This document shows, piece by piece, positions 10,763 through 18,257 of a stretch of 64,000 nucleotides of DNA. The translations under genes and the position numbers were made by a program. Every line of letters starts with the position of its first letter. Positions within the stretch are counted from its first letter, which is position 1. Under the pieces are notes generated by a model. The model did not search any database, was not told the DNA's origin, and saw nothing but the letters and a program-made list of their open reading frames with translations. Origin of the DNA: Marinobacter confluentis (GTDB lineage Bacteria > Pseudomonadota > Gammaproteobacteria > Pseudomonadales > Oleiphilaceae); the NCBI RefSeq assembly GCF_004785685.1, contig NZ_SRPF01000007.1, positions 34,958 through 98,957 on the forward strand. Direction: 5' to 3'.

Positions 10763-10771
10763 GTATCATAC
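10763..10771. promoter_or_regulatory. possible shared -10 region between divergent genes
   Basis: The 81-nt gap between the NRDE gene (-) and the permease gene (+) contains the near-palindrome GTATCATAC, which reads as a -10-like element (TATCAT or TATGAT) on both strands. The matching -35 boxes are poor (for example GTGAAC for the + strand), so this is a weak call. Confidence 0.3.
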
Positions 10772-10804
10772 CAGCCTCTGATTTCCGGGTGCACGGCCTG
10801 AACG

Positions 10805-11599
10805 ATGACGCTGATACTTCTGATTGCTCTGTACCTTGTTCTGGGCGCGGTAGCGGGGACCCTTGCGGGCCTGTTCGGCATCGGCGGCGGCCTGGTCATT
10901 GTCCCGGTGCTGATTTTCAGTGCTGAACTCCAGGGTTTCAGCCATGAGGTTGCTGCCCATCTGGCAGTCGGCACCTCACTGGCGACGATCGTGTTTACCT
11001 CGATCAGTTCGATCCGGTCCCATCATCAGCACAAGGCCGTAAACTGGGCTATTGTCCGGTCGATGGGTGTCGGGATCGTAGTGGGTGCCTTGCTGGGCGC
11101 TGTGACCGCTGCAATGCTGTCCGGTGCCTCGTTGCAGCTGATCATTGGTATATTTGTCATCGTTATGGCGGTGAAGATGCTTTTGGATATCAATCCGAAA
11201 CCGGGTCGCGATTTACCTGGGCGGGTTGGGCTGGGGGTAGCTGGAACAGGCATCGGTTGGGCCTCAGCACTGTTCGGTATTGGCGGTGGCACGCTGACGG
11301 TTCCGTTTCTCAGCTGGTGCAATGTTCGAATGCAGAACGCGGTTGGGACCTCTGCGGCCTGCGGATTTCCCATTGCGTTTGCCGGCGCTCTGGCCAATGT
11401 GGCGACCGGATGGAATCATCCGGAATTGCCGCCACTGAGCGCGGGTTTTATTTATCTGCCGGCATTTGCCGGCATTGTGGTTGCCAGTATGCTGTTCGCT
11501 AGTGTTGGTGCAAGCCTCGCTCACAGGCTGGATGCCCGCTTGCTCAAAAAGGCGTTTGCCATATTTCTCATTCTGGTGGGAATCCGGTTTCTGATCTGA
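10805..11599 (+). CDS. TauE/SafE-family (sulfite exporter) membrane permease
   Basis: A 264-residue polytopic membrane protein made of two related halves, each with the family glycine motif: GLFGIGGGLVIVPVL near residue 20 and ALFGIGGGTLTVPFLSW near residue 155. Hydrophobic segments suggest about eight membrane spans. Members of this family export sulfite, sulfoacetate or other small anions, and the substrate cannot be read from the sequence. It precedes lgt by 34 nt on the same strand, and a related protein upstream of lgt is common in Pseudomonas-like genomes, so cotranscription is likely. Confidence 0.88.
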   Translation: MTLILLIALYLVLGAVAGTLAGLFGIGGGLVIVPVLIFSAELQGFSHEVAAHLAVGTSLATIVFTSISSIRSHHQHKAVNWAIVRSMGVGIVVGALLGAVTAAMLSGASLQLIIGIFVIVMAVKMLLDINPKPGRDLPGRVGLGVAGTGIGWASALFGIGGGTLTVPFLSWCNVRMQNAVGTSAACGFPIAFAGALANVATGWNHPELPPLSAGFIYLPAFAGIVVASMLFASVGASLAHRLDARLLKKAFAIFLILVGIRFLI

Positions 11600-11633
11600 C
11601 CCATGACGTTATTCACTGAGCCTGGAGTTACTG

Positions 11634-12422
11634 ATGTTGCAGCACCCACAGATTGATCCGGTCGCCATTTCTCTGGGGCCGTTGAAGGTCCACTGGTACG
11701 GGTTGACCTACCTGGTGGGCTTCCTGGCCGGCTGGTGGCTGGGCAGACTGCGGGCGCGCAAACCCGGTTCTCCCATCACCGAGGTTCAGATGGGAGACCT
11801 GCTGTTTTACCTGGCGTTGGGCGTCATTCTGGGCGGCCGCTTCGGCTATGTAGTGTTTTACAACTTTCATGCGTTTATCGCTGACCCGCTTTGGCTGTTC
11901 CGGGTCTGGGAAGGCGGCATGGCGTTCCATGGCGGCTTGCTGGGCGTCATCTTCGCCATGTGGTGGTACGGTCGGAAAATTGATCGAGGCTTCTGGCAAC
12001 TGGCGGATTTCGTTGCGCCACTGGTGCCGGTGGGTCTGGGTGCTGGCCGCATCGGCAACTTTATTAACGGCGAACTCTGGGGCAAGCCCACGGACGTCGC
12101 CTGGGGCATGGTATTCCGCACCGCCCCGGATTCCCTGGCCCGTCACCCATCACAGCTTTACCAGTTTGCGCTTGAAGGCGTGGCGCTGTTCGTGATTCTC
12201 TGGTGGTTTTCAGCGAAACCACGACCCAGAATGGCGGTGTCCGGCCTGTTCCTGGCGCTTTACGGAACCTTCCGCTTCCTGGTGGAATTCGTCCGGATGC
12301 CGGACCCACAGCTTGGCTATCTTGCTTTTGACTGGCTGACCATGGGGCAGGTGTTGTCCTTCCCGATGATCCTCGCCGGCGCCGGCCTGATGTTTATTGC
12401 CTATCGGAGAAACGCCGAATGA
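11634..12422 (+). CDS. lgt: Phosphatidylglycerol-prolipoprotein diacylglyceryl transferase Lgt
   Basis: Lgt puts a diacylglyceryl group on the lipobox cysteine of prolipoproteins in the inner membrane, the first step of lipoprotein maturation. HGGLLG (the conserved His region) and [17 protein letters not shown] (the Lgt signature) are both intact. The 262 residues hold about seven membrane segments. GGAG lies shortly before the ATG at 11634. The stop overlaps the thyA start (ATGA), a coupling well known in enterobacteria and pseudomonads. Likely clients in this window are RlpA and the large lipoprotein at 43-44.9 kb. Confidence 0.97.
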   Translation: MLQHPQIDPVAISLGPLKVHWYGLTYLVGFLAGWWLGRLRARKPGSPITEVQMGDLLFYLALGVILGGRFGYVVFYNFHAFIADPLWLFRVWEGGMAFHGGLLGVIFAMWWYGRKIDRGFWQLADFVAPLVPVGLGAGRIGNFINGELWGKPTDVAWGMVFRTAPDSLARHPSQLYQFALEGVALFVILWWFSAKPRPRMAVSGLFLALYGTFRFLVEFVRMPDPQLGYLAFDWLTMGQVLSFPMILAGAGLMFIAYRRNAE

Positions 12423-13258
12423 AAGCCTACCTTGACCTGATGCAGGATGTCGTCGACAACGGATTCAACAAAGGCGACCGCACGGGTGTTGGCACCCGCT
12501 CCGTTTTCGGCCGCCAGTTGAGGTTCAACCTGCAGGACGGCTTTCCCCTGGTCACCACCAAGAAAGTCCACCTTCGCAGCATCATCTACGAACTGCTGTG
12601 GTTCCTGCGCGGTTCCACAGACAATACCTGGCTGACCGAGCGCAAGGTCTCCATCTGGAACGAGTGGGCGCTGGAAAACGGCGATCTTGGCCCGATCTAC
12701 GGCAAACAGTGGCGAAGCTGGCAGTGCCCGAACGGCGAGGTGGTTGACCAGATCAGCGACGTCATCGAGCAGATAAAAACCAAGCCCAATTCCCGCCGGT
12801 TAATCGTCTCCGCCTGGAACCCGGCCGAACTGCCCGACGAATCCATCGGCCCCCAGGACAACGTCCGCGAGGGTCGGATGGCTCTGGCCCCGTGCCACTG
12901 CCTGTTCCAGTTCTACGTCGCCGACGGCAAGCTGTCATGCCAGCTTTATCAGCGCAGCGCTGACCTATTTCTGGGTGTGCCGTTCAACATCGCATCCTAC
13001 GCCTTGCTGACCCACATGATTGCCCAGCAGTGTGATCTGGACGTAGGGGAGTTTGTCCACACTTTCGGCGACTGCCATCTGTACCAGAACCACCTGACCG
13101 ATGAGATCGTCTTCGAGCAACTCAAACGCGAACCCCGAGCGCTGCCGGAACTGGTCATCAAACGTAAGCCTGGGAGCATCTTTGACTACGAACTCGAGGA
13201 CTTCGAGTTTGTCGGCTATGAGCCTTATCCTGGGATTAAGGCGCCTATTGCTATTTGA
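12419..13258 (+). CDS. thyA: Thymidylate synthase ThyA
   Basis: ThyA methylates dUMP to dTMP using methylene-tetrahydrofolate and releases dihydrofolate. The 279-residue protein has the folate and phosphate motif [11 protein letters not shown] near the N-terminus and the active-site Cys in [31 protein letters not shown] contributes to dUMP binding. The start overlaps the lgt stop by 4 nt. folA, which regenerates tetrahydrofolate, follows on the same strand but is separated by a 456-nt gap with two large hairpins. The two functionally linked genes are therefore probably not one simple transcript. Confidence 0.98.
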   Translation: MKAYLDLMQDVVDNGFNKGDRTGVGTRSVFGRQLRFNLQDGFPLVTTKKVHLRSIIYELLWFLRGSTDNTWLTERKVSIWNEWALENGDLGPIYGKQWRSWQCPNGEVVDQISDVIEQIKTKPNSRRLIVSAWNPAELPDESIGPQDNVREGRMALAPCHCLFQFYVADGKLSCQLYQRSADLFLGVPFNIASYALLTHMIAQQCDLDVGEFVHTFGDCHLYQNHLTDEIVFEQLKREPRALPELVIKRKPGSIFDYELEDFEFVGYEPYPGIKAPIAI

Positions 13259-13296
13259 CCGTTGGCTTGGGTACCGGCCCTCAGGTTTCGGGGGCT

Positions 13297-13412
13297 GCAG
13301 GGCAGTGGAAGGGGGCTTCAGAAAACCGCTCCTTGCGGCACATCCATGTGGCGCTTGGGCTCCGCCATCCATGGCTCCGCACATTTTCTGAAGCCCCCTT
13401 CCACTGCCCTGC
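13297..13412. repeat. Large hairpin element, copy 1 (29-bp perfect arms, shared core)
   Basis: Arms at 13297-13325 and 13384-13412 are perfect reverse complements over 29 bp; each arm has an A/T-run on its core side. The 58-nt centre contains small dyads: CCGC/GCGG, CACAT-CC-ATGTG and GCCAT-CC-ATGGC. Read on the minus strand, its first 33 nt (13383 down to 13351) match the centre of copy 2 exactly. The element starts 38 nt after the thyA stop. It has no usable T-run after the right arm, so it is not a textbook terminator. Between the two copies (13413-13545) I see no gene or other motif. Confidence 0.85.
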
Positions 13413-13545
13413 GTTCCAACTTACGAGATAGAATTTCTCAACGAGTATAGTTAACGCGCCGGTTTTGTCTTGAATGAAGACGGCAATCTATTTCCCTCAA
13501 TGGTCATTGTGGTTTTTGGAAAAGCGATCACTGAGTTGAGCCGCG

Positions 13546-13651
13546 AAAGGGCGGGTAGGTGCTTTCAAAAATGTGCGGAGCCATGGATGGCGGAGCCCAA
13601 GCGCACACGGATGTGCTTGTAGCGTTTTTTGAAAGCACCTACCCGCCCTTT
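13546..13651. repeat. Large hairpin element, copy 2 (26-bp perfect arms, same core inverted)
   Basis: Arms at 13546-13571 and 13626-13651 are perfect reverse complements over 26 bp. Their sequence differs from the copy 1 arms but has the same layout: GGGC at the outer end, a GCTT-CA block, and an A-run next to the core. The 54-nt centre starts with TGTGCGGAGCCATGG and continues through AAGCGC, identical for 33 nt to copy 1 read on the other strand, then diverges while keeping a GCACA/TGTGC mini-dyad. TTT ends the right arm. It ends 63 nt before folA, and the space to folA holds only its leader and ribosome-binding site. Confidence 0.85.
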
Positions 13652-13714
13652 TGCAAGCCCCCAAGTCCCGAGGGCTAAAAAAAGATCAAAACTCCCAAGC
13701 AAGAGGACAAAACA

Positions 13715-14230
13715 TTGAGAAAGGCCCTCATAGTAGCCATGTCCCAGAACCGGGTTATAGGCCGCAATAACAAACTGCCGTGGTATCTGCCTGGAGATCT
13801 GAAGTACTTCAAGCAGGCCACCATGGGAAAGCCGATCATTATGGGGCGGAAAACCTGGGATTCTATTGGCAGGCCGCTGCCAGGGCGGATGAACGTGGTT
13901 ATTTCGCGGAATCCGGACTGGGAAGCGCCGGCTGGCACTGTTGCCGCCAGATCGCTGGAAGAGGCACTGGTGAAAGCCGAGGCTCAGGCAGAAATCGAAG
14001 ACGGGGAAGAGGTAATGATCATTGGTGGCGGGCAGATCTATGCTGAAGCCCTGCCAATGGTGGACAGAATTTACGTTACCCTGGTCCACGCCGAGGTGGA
14101 AGGCGATGCATTCTTTCCGGAAGTGAACTGGGAAGAGTGGGAAGAAATCGGACGGGAGGATTTCTCCGCGTCCGATAACAATCCCTACGACTACAGTTTC
14201 GTAGTCTATCAGCGGCCAACAGCCGGCTGA
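13715..14230 (+). CDS. folA: Dihydrofolate reductase FolA
   Basis: FolA reduces dihydrofolate with NADPH and is the trimethoprim target. NRVIGRNNKLPWYLPGDL carries the active-site Trp and the catalytic acidic residue region, and IIMGRKTWDSIGRPLPGR the NADPH-binding motif. IGGGQIYAEAL is also diagnostic. I chose the TTG at 13715: it has GAGG about 8 nt upstream and preserves the first beta strand (RKALIVAMSQNRVIG), which an ATG start at 13739 would cut off. The product is 171 residues. The stop codon abuts the stop of the opposing helicase gene with no base between. Confidence 0.95.
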   Translation: MRKALIVAMSQNRVIGRNNKLPWYLPGDLKYFKQATMGKPIIMGRKTWDSIGRPLPGRMNVVISRNPDWEAPAGTVAARSLEEALVKAEAQAEIEDGEEVMIIGGGQIYAEALPMVDRIYVTLVHAEVEGDAFFPEVNWEEWEEIGREDFSASDNNPYDYSFVVYQRPTAG

Positions 14231-15745
14231 TTAATCCCTGCGGGGCGGGCGTTTGCCGGCTGGCTTGCCGCCGCCCTTACCACCTTTGCCGGGTGCTTTG
14301 CCCTTATAGCCGCCGCCGGGACCGCCGGGGCCTTTTCTGAAGTTGCCCTTGCGAGGTCCACCCGGGCGACCGCCCTTGTTGTCGCGGCGAGGTGGCGCGT
14401 TGGCAGAGATTTCCGGAAGTGCCTCGGGCTGCTCCAGCGGCATGGTGCCGGGTTGGATCGCCTCCATCCAGCAGGCCAGTGCGCCGGCTACCATGGCGAT
14501 ATCCATTTCGTTGCGCTCGGCAATTTCGTCCAGCAGGCCCATGGCTTTTGCGAGTTTGCCGTCTTCGGCAAAGGCCAGAAGCTGGGTTTCAAACTGCTGT
14601 TCCCGCATTTTCTTCAGTTCAACCGGCGAAGGCAGCTGGTAGGCTTCCATCGGCGAGTTGGTGGCGCGCTCCAGAGTGCGCAGCCAGCTGCGTTCCCGGG
14701 GCGTTACCAGCAGGATAGCCTTGCCATTGCGGCCCGCACGACCGGTACGGCCGACACGGTGAATATAGGCTTCCGTGTCATAAGGAACATCGTAATTGAT
14801 GACGTGGGTGATCCGGGACACGTCCAGGCCTCGGGCTGCCACGTCGGTCGCCACGATGATGTCTTTTTTGCCGCTTTTCAGGTCTTCAACGGTCATTTCC
14901 CGCTGGCGCTGGTTCAGGTCGCCGTTCAGCGGTGCCACAGCATGGCCGCGGGCAGAAAGTTTTTCAGCCAGCAGGGTGGTTTCCGCCTTGGTGCGCACGA
15001 AAATAATTGCGCCATCAATGGGCTCCACCTCAAGGATGCGGGTCAGAGCGTCCAGCTTGCGTTCGGCGTACACCGGCAACACGAACTGGGAAATACGCTC
15101 AACCGTTCGGGTCTCGCTCTCGATTCTCACTTCCACTGCATCTTTCAGATAGGTCTGGGCGACCTTCTTGATCTGAGCCGGCATGGTGGCCGAGAAAAGC
15201 GCGCGCTGGCAGTTGGGCGGTGTTTTGGCGAGGATCGCCTCGACATCATCAATAAAGCCCATGCGCAGCATTTCATCGGCTTCATCCAGTACCAGAGCCT
15301 TGAGGCTACCCAGTTTCAGGGTACCTTTACGCAGGTGGTCCAGCATGCGCCCTGGTGTGCCCACAATCACCTGTGCGCCGCGCTTCAGGCCCTTGATCTG
15401 GGGGTGAAAATCCTGACCGCCATAAATGGGCAGTACATGGAAGTTGCGGAACTTGCTGGCGTAGGTGGTAAACGCCTCGGCAACCTGTATTGCCAGCTCA
15501 CGCGTGGGGGCCAGTACCAGAATCTGCGGCTCCATCAGGGAGGCGTCGATACGGCTCAACAGCGGCAGGGCAAAAGCGCCGGTTTTACCGGTACCGGTCT
15601 GCGCCACGCCCAGAAGATTTTTGCCAGCCAGTAACGCAGGGATGGTTTGCGCCTGGATGGGTGAAGGTTTTTCATAGCCGACGGCTGCAACGGCTTCAAG
15701 CACTGCTGCATCGAGGCCGAGTTCGGCAAAGGTCAAATCAGACAT
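14231..15745 (-). CDS. DEAD-box ATP-dependent RNA helicase
   Basis: The N-terminal core (about residues 1-370) has all the DEAD-box motifs: the Q motif (PSPIQAQTIPALL), AQTGTGKT, PTRELAIQ, VLDEADEML, SAT, IIFVRTKAET, ATDVAARGLD and HRVGRTGRAGR. The C-terminal extension of roughly 130 residues ends in a Gly/Lys/Arg/Pro-rich tail that probably binds RNA. It resembles the DeaD/CsdA and RhlE-type helicases that remodel ribosomal RNA and structured mRNA, but the tail is too divergent to name the subgroup. A perfect 8-bp dyad lies in its 5' leader. It ends directly against folA in convergent orientation. Confidence 0.93.
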   Translation of the reverse strand: MSDLTFAELGLDAAVLEAVAAVGYEKPSPIQAQTIPALLAGKNLLGVAQTGTGKTGAFALPLLSRIDASLMEPQILVLAPTRELAIQVAEAFTTYASKFRNFHVLPIYGGQDFHPQIKGLKRGAQVIVGTPGRMLDHLRKGTLKLGSLKALVLDEADEMLRMGFIDDVEAILAKTPPNCQRALFSATMPAQIKKVAQTYLKDAVEVRIESETRTVERISQFVLPVYAERKLDALTRILEVEPIDGAIIFVRTKAETTLLAEKLSARGHAVAPLNGDLNQRQREMTVEDLKSGKKDIIVATDVAARGLDVSRITHVINYDVPYDTEAYIHRVGRTGRAGRNGKAILLVTPRERSWLRTLERATNSPMEAYQLPSPVELKKMREQQFETQLLAFAEDGKLAKAMGLLDEIAERNEMDIAMVAGALACWMEAIQPGTMPLEQPEALPEISANAPPRRDNKGGRPGGPRKGNFRKGPGGPGGGYKGKAPGKGGKGGGKPAGKRPPRRD

Positions 15746-15772
15746 TCATGTTCTCGGAATTCAGAGGGTAGG

Positions 15773-15789
15773 GCATTGCCTGGCAATGC
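15773..15789. promoter_or_regulatory. perfect dyad in the helicase 5' leader
   Basis: GCATTGCC-T-GGCAATGC is a perfect 8-bp inverted repeat with one central base, 28 nt upstream of the helicase start codon (15745, minus strand). It could be an operator or a short mRNA hairpin. Cold-shock helicase genes often have regulated leaders, but nothing further can be shown here. The rest of the 15746-15941 divergent gap shows nothing I recognise. Confidence 0.45.
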
Positions 15790-15941
15790 GTGTTGTGGGC
15801 GGCAGTATAACTGTTTTGTTGTTGTTTTTATATCCAAATCGCTCAGCCCCCATAGGTACTTGTTCCGCAGGCAGTTGCGCCGGTCTGAAAGTTTGGGCAA
15901 GCTTTCGGCTAATTCGAATAGGATGCTAATGAGGCGGACCG

Positions 15942-16730
15942 ATGACCTTTGATGAACTGTTGGGCGCAAGCGCGACCGAAAGCAGCGTGACGATTCCCGC
16001 AAGCTGGAGCCAGGGGCGTGCCACTTTTGGCGGCCTGACCGCAGCGCTGGTGTTTGATCGAATGGCCCGTGTGGTGGCCGATGGCAGGCCCATGAGATCG
16101 ATGCAGGTCTCCTTTGTTGGGCCGTTGAAGCCTGACGTGCCCGCAACCGTCAGCGCTGAAATTCTGAGGGAAGGCAAGGCAGTGAGCCAGGTCGCCGGCA
16201 GAATCGAACAGGAAGGTCAGCCCCAGCTGGTGGCCCTGGCCAGTTTTGGCGGAGGGCGGGATTCGGTGGTATCGGTTGAGCAACTGCCGGCGCCGCAAGC
16301 CCCGGCCCCGGACGATTGCCAGCCGCTGCCCTACATTAAAAACGTCACCCCGGAGTTCACTCAGCACATTGAGATGCGGTGGGCCTTCGGGCACATGCCG
16401 TTCAGTGGTAAGGGTGGACGCGACATGGGTGGCTGGATGCAGTTCCGGGAACCACCGGAAGCCCTGACAGATGCCCATATCGTTGCGCTGATTGACGCCT
16501 GGCCACCGGCGCTGTTACCCCATCTGAAGTCACCGGCGCCCGCCAGTTCCCTGAGCTGGGCGCTGGATATCATGCACCCACGGCCAGATATCAAACCCGG
16601 CGACTGGCTGCTTTACCGTGCCACCATTGATCAGGCAGACGCAGGCTATGGCCATACCCAGGCCGGAATCTGGACCAGCCGCGGTGAGTTGGTGGCGACC
16701 AGTCGCCAGACCGTGACGGTGTTCGGCTGA
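15942..16730 (+). CDS. Acyl-CoA thioesterase-like hotdog-fold protein
   Basis: A 262-residue protein with the layout of the TesB-like 4HBT_3 thioesterases, two hotdog domains in one chain. GRATFGGLTAALVFDRMARVV matches the N-terminal hotdog with its active-site region, and WALDIMHPRPDIKPGDWLLY with late GHTQAGIWTSRGELVATSRQ matches the C-terminal hotdog. Such enzymes hydrolyse acyl-CoA, but the chain length preference is unknown. The ATG at 15942 follows GAGG by 8 nt. It is divergent from the helicase and convergent with the dehalogenase-like gene. Confidence 0.82.
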   Translation: MTFDELLGASATESSVTIPASWSQGRATFGGLTAALVFDRMARVVADGRPMRSMQVSFVGPLKPDVPATVSAEILREGKAVSQVAGRIEQEGQPQLVALASFGGGRDSVVSVEQLPAPQAPAPDDCQPLPYIKNVTPEFTQHIEMRWAFGHMPFSGKGGRDMGGWMQFREPPEALTDAHIVALIDAWPPALLPHLKSPAPASSLSWALDIMHPRPDIKPGDWLLYRATIDQADAGYGHTQAGIWTSRGELVATSRQTVTVFG

Positions 16731-16736
16731 GAGAGT

Positions 16737-16757
16737 GCGGCCTGTGGTTCAGGCCGC
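16737..16757. terminator. bidirectional hairpin between convergent genes
   Basis: GCGGCCT (16737-16743) pairs with AGGCCGC (16751-16757) around a 7-nt loop. It starts 6 nt after the thioesterase stop, and its right arm covers the last codons of the opposing dehalogenase-like gene. No strong T-run is present on either side. Confidence 0.5.
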
Positions 16758-17648
16758 CAGTTCGGATTTGCAGGCATCGATAATGATGCGTGCAAAAGCT
16801 TCGGGAGAGTCTTCCTGCAGAAAATGGCCGCCCTGCAGAGTAATATGCGGCTGACCGTGGGCGCCGGGTATGCGCCTTTGCATGTAGCGGTCACCGCCCC
16901 GGGTGATGGGGTCGCCGCTGCTGAAACAGGTTATAAAGGGTTTCTTCCATTTCTCCAGTACCCGCCAGGCGGCCTTGTTGGCAGAGCTGGCCGGGTGATC
17001 TTCTGACACCGGCACCAGTTTTGGAAACGCCCGCGCGCCGGCTTTGAATTCAGACGATGGGAAAGGTGCCTCGTAGGCGGCCAGCTCACATTTGCTAAGC
17101 GTTCGCTCGGTGCCCAGCTGAACCAGCCGTCCAATGGGTAACCATGGGCTGTGGGTGGCGAAGGCTTTCCAGAGGGTGAATACAGCCGGAACCGACGTTT
17201 CGCCAGTTGGCAGCATGCCATTTCCCACAATAATGCGGCGGAACAGGTCAGGGTGCTCCGCAGCCAGGCGAAGGCCGAGCAGTGACCCCCAGTTCTGGCA
17301 AACCAGGGTGATGTTTTTCAGTTTCAGTGCCCTGAGCCAGTTGGAAAGCCAGGAAACATGGCGGTCATAGCTGTAATCGCTGATGTGGGCCGGTTTGTCT
17401 GATTTGCCGAAACCGATCAGATCCGGCGCAAGTACACGATGACCTGCCGCTGCGACCATCGGAATCATGTGCCGATAGAGATAGGACCAGGATGGCTCAC
17501 CGTGAAGCATGACCACCGGGTCTGCGCTGATAGGCCCTTCATCCACATAATGCATTCTCAGGCCGGGCTCGGCGTCAAGATAATTGGGTGTGAAGGGGTA
17601 ATCCGGCAAGCCCGCGAAACGGCTCTCATCGGTTCTCAGGATACGCAT
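16749..17648 (-). CDS. Haloalkane dehalogenase-like alpha/beta hydrolase with Asn in place of the nucleophile
   Basis: The protein matches the haloalkane dehalogenase family along its length: HGEPSWSYLYRHMIP (oxyanion region), LAPDLIGFGKSDKP, and the late GGHFLQED carrying the base His. In this family the nucleophile is Asp in a CQDWGS-type elbow. Here the codon is AAC and the sequence is CQNWGS (Asn138 counted from the TTG at 17705, residue 119 from the ATG used here). Published Asp-to-Asn mutants of such enzymes lose turnover, so this may be a non-dehalogenating relative or depend on deamidation. I chose the ATG at 17648 because the family usually begins MxILRTPDERF; the TTG adds 19 residues. 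Function is open. Confidence 0.85.
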   Translation of the reverse strand: MRILRTDESRFAGLPDYPFTPNYLDAEPGLRMHYVDEGPISADPVVMLHGEPSWSYLYRHMIPMVAAAGHRVLAPDLIGFGKSDKPAHISDYSYDRHVSWLSNWLRALKLKNITLVCQNWGSLLGLRLAAEHPDLFRRIIVGNGMLPTGETSVPAVFTLWKAFATHSPWLPIGRLVQLGTERTLSKCELAAYEAPFPSSEFKAGARAFPKLVPVSEDHPASSANKAAWRVLEKWKKPFITCFSSGDPITRGGDRYMQRRIPGAHGQPHITLQGGHFLQEDSPEAFARIIIDACKSELAA

Positions 17649-17772
17649 GCCATCGACTGTCCTAACTGATAGGTTTGCGTGATCAACGCCTCCGTTGATC
17701 TTCAAATCTCAGCATAAAGCAGTTTGAATTCTGCTGTGTTTGGTTTCGGTAACAGTCCGTTGACCAATTGAA

Positions 17773-18117
17773 TCAGTGGTCGGTGTCCGGGGTGGGGCGG
17801 CGATTAGAGCGCTTGTCTTCCCAGTCCAGGGATTTCGGGTCATACCAGCCGATGGCATCGAGTACCTTGTCCCGAGTCGCGGGCGAAAGGGTAGGCCAGA
17901 GCTCGTGAAAATCTTCCAGGCCGCGGTCCCGTTGCCTGGCCTGTTTGGCCTGAAGACGGCGGATGATCTGCGGTAGATGCAGTGCCTCGCCCAGTTGGCC
18001 GGGGACCAGCACGTCCTGTCCCATCACTTTACGTCGGTGGGTGCGGGCAGCCAGCACTCGGTGCAGGGCGGTTGCAGCCTCAAGGGCGGTATCAACGGTA
18101 AACTCTTCGTTAACCAA
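17773..18117 (-). CDS. Hypothetical protein, charged, unknown function
   Basis: I do not recognise this protein. The open frame extends to an ATG at 18231, but that start lies only 26 nt from the divergent permease gene. The extra 38 residues (Cys-rich, hydrophobic) look non-coding. The TTG at 18117 has AGG upstream and lies downstream of a TATAGT -10-like box on the minus strand near 18155. It gives a 114-residue, Arg/Lys-rich, largely helical protein ending in WYDPKSLDWEDKRSNRRP. The central LGEALHLPQIIRRLQAKQAR looks like a soluble helical segment. No signal peptide or known motif is seen. The gene could equally use the upstream start. Confidence 0.5.
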   Translation of the reverse strand: MVNEEFTVDTALEAATALHRVLAARTHRRKVMGQDVLVPGQLGEALHLPQIIRRLQAKQARQRDRGLEDFHELWPTLSPATRDKVLDAIGWYDPKSLDWEDKRSNRRPTPDTDH

Positions 18118-18257
18118 ACTCTGAACCTGTTTAAGGAATAACCAACAACCGACAACTATAACCTGAAAGCCGCTACACTGGCCATGAAGGCATGGTAGTC
18201 TGGCGCCCAGATATCTAAACATACTGTCCACTGAAATCAGGGCACCGGATTCGCTCT

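Noticed and set aside
13262..13450. Small ORFs across the hairpin elements
   Set aside because: Their translations are just the repeat read in frame and begin without a ribosome-binding site. The DNA structure explains the region better.
13297..13651. Integron attC sites or a CRISPR array as explanation of the hairpins
   Set aside because: There is no GTTRRRY core site or its inverse, and only two copies in inverted orientation with different arms, not direct repeats with spacers.
14453..15634. 393-codon frame on the plus strand through the helicase gene
   Set aside because: It lies opposite the DEAD-box gene, whose motifs are all present in the other strand; long antisense frames are common in high-GC genes. 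No domain was seen in it.
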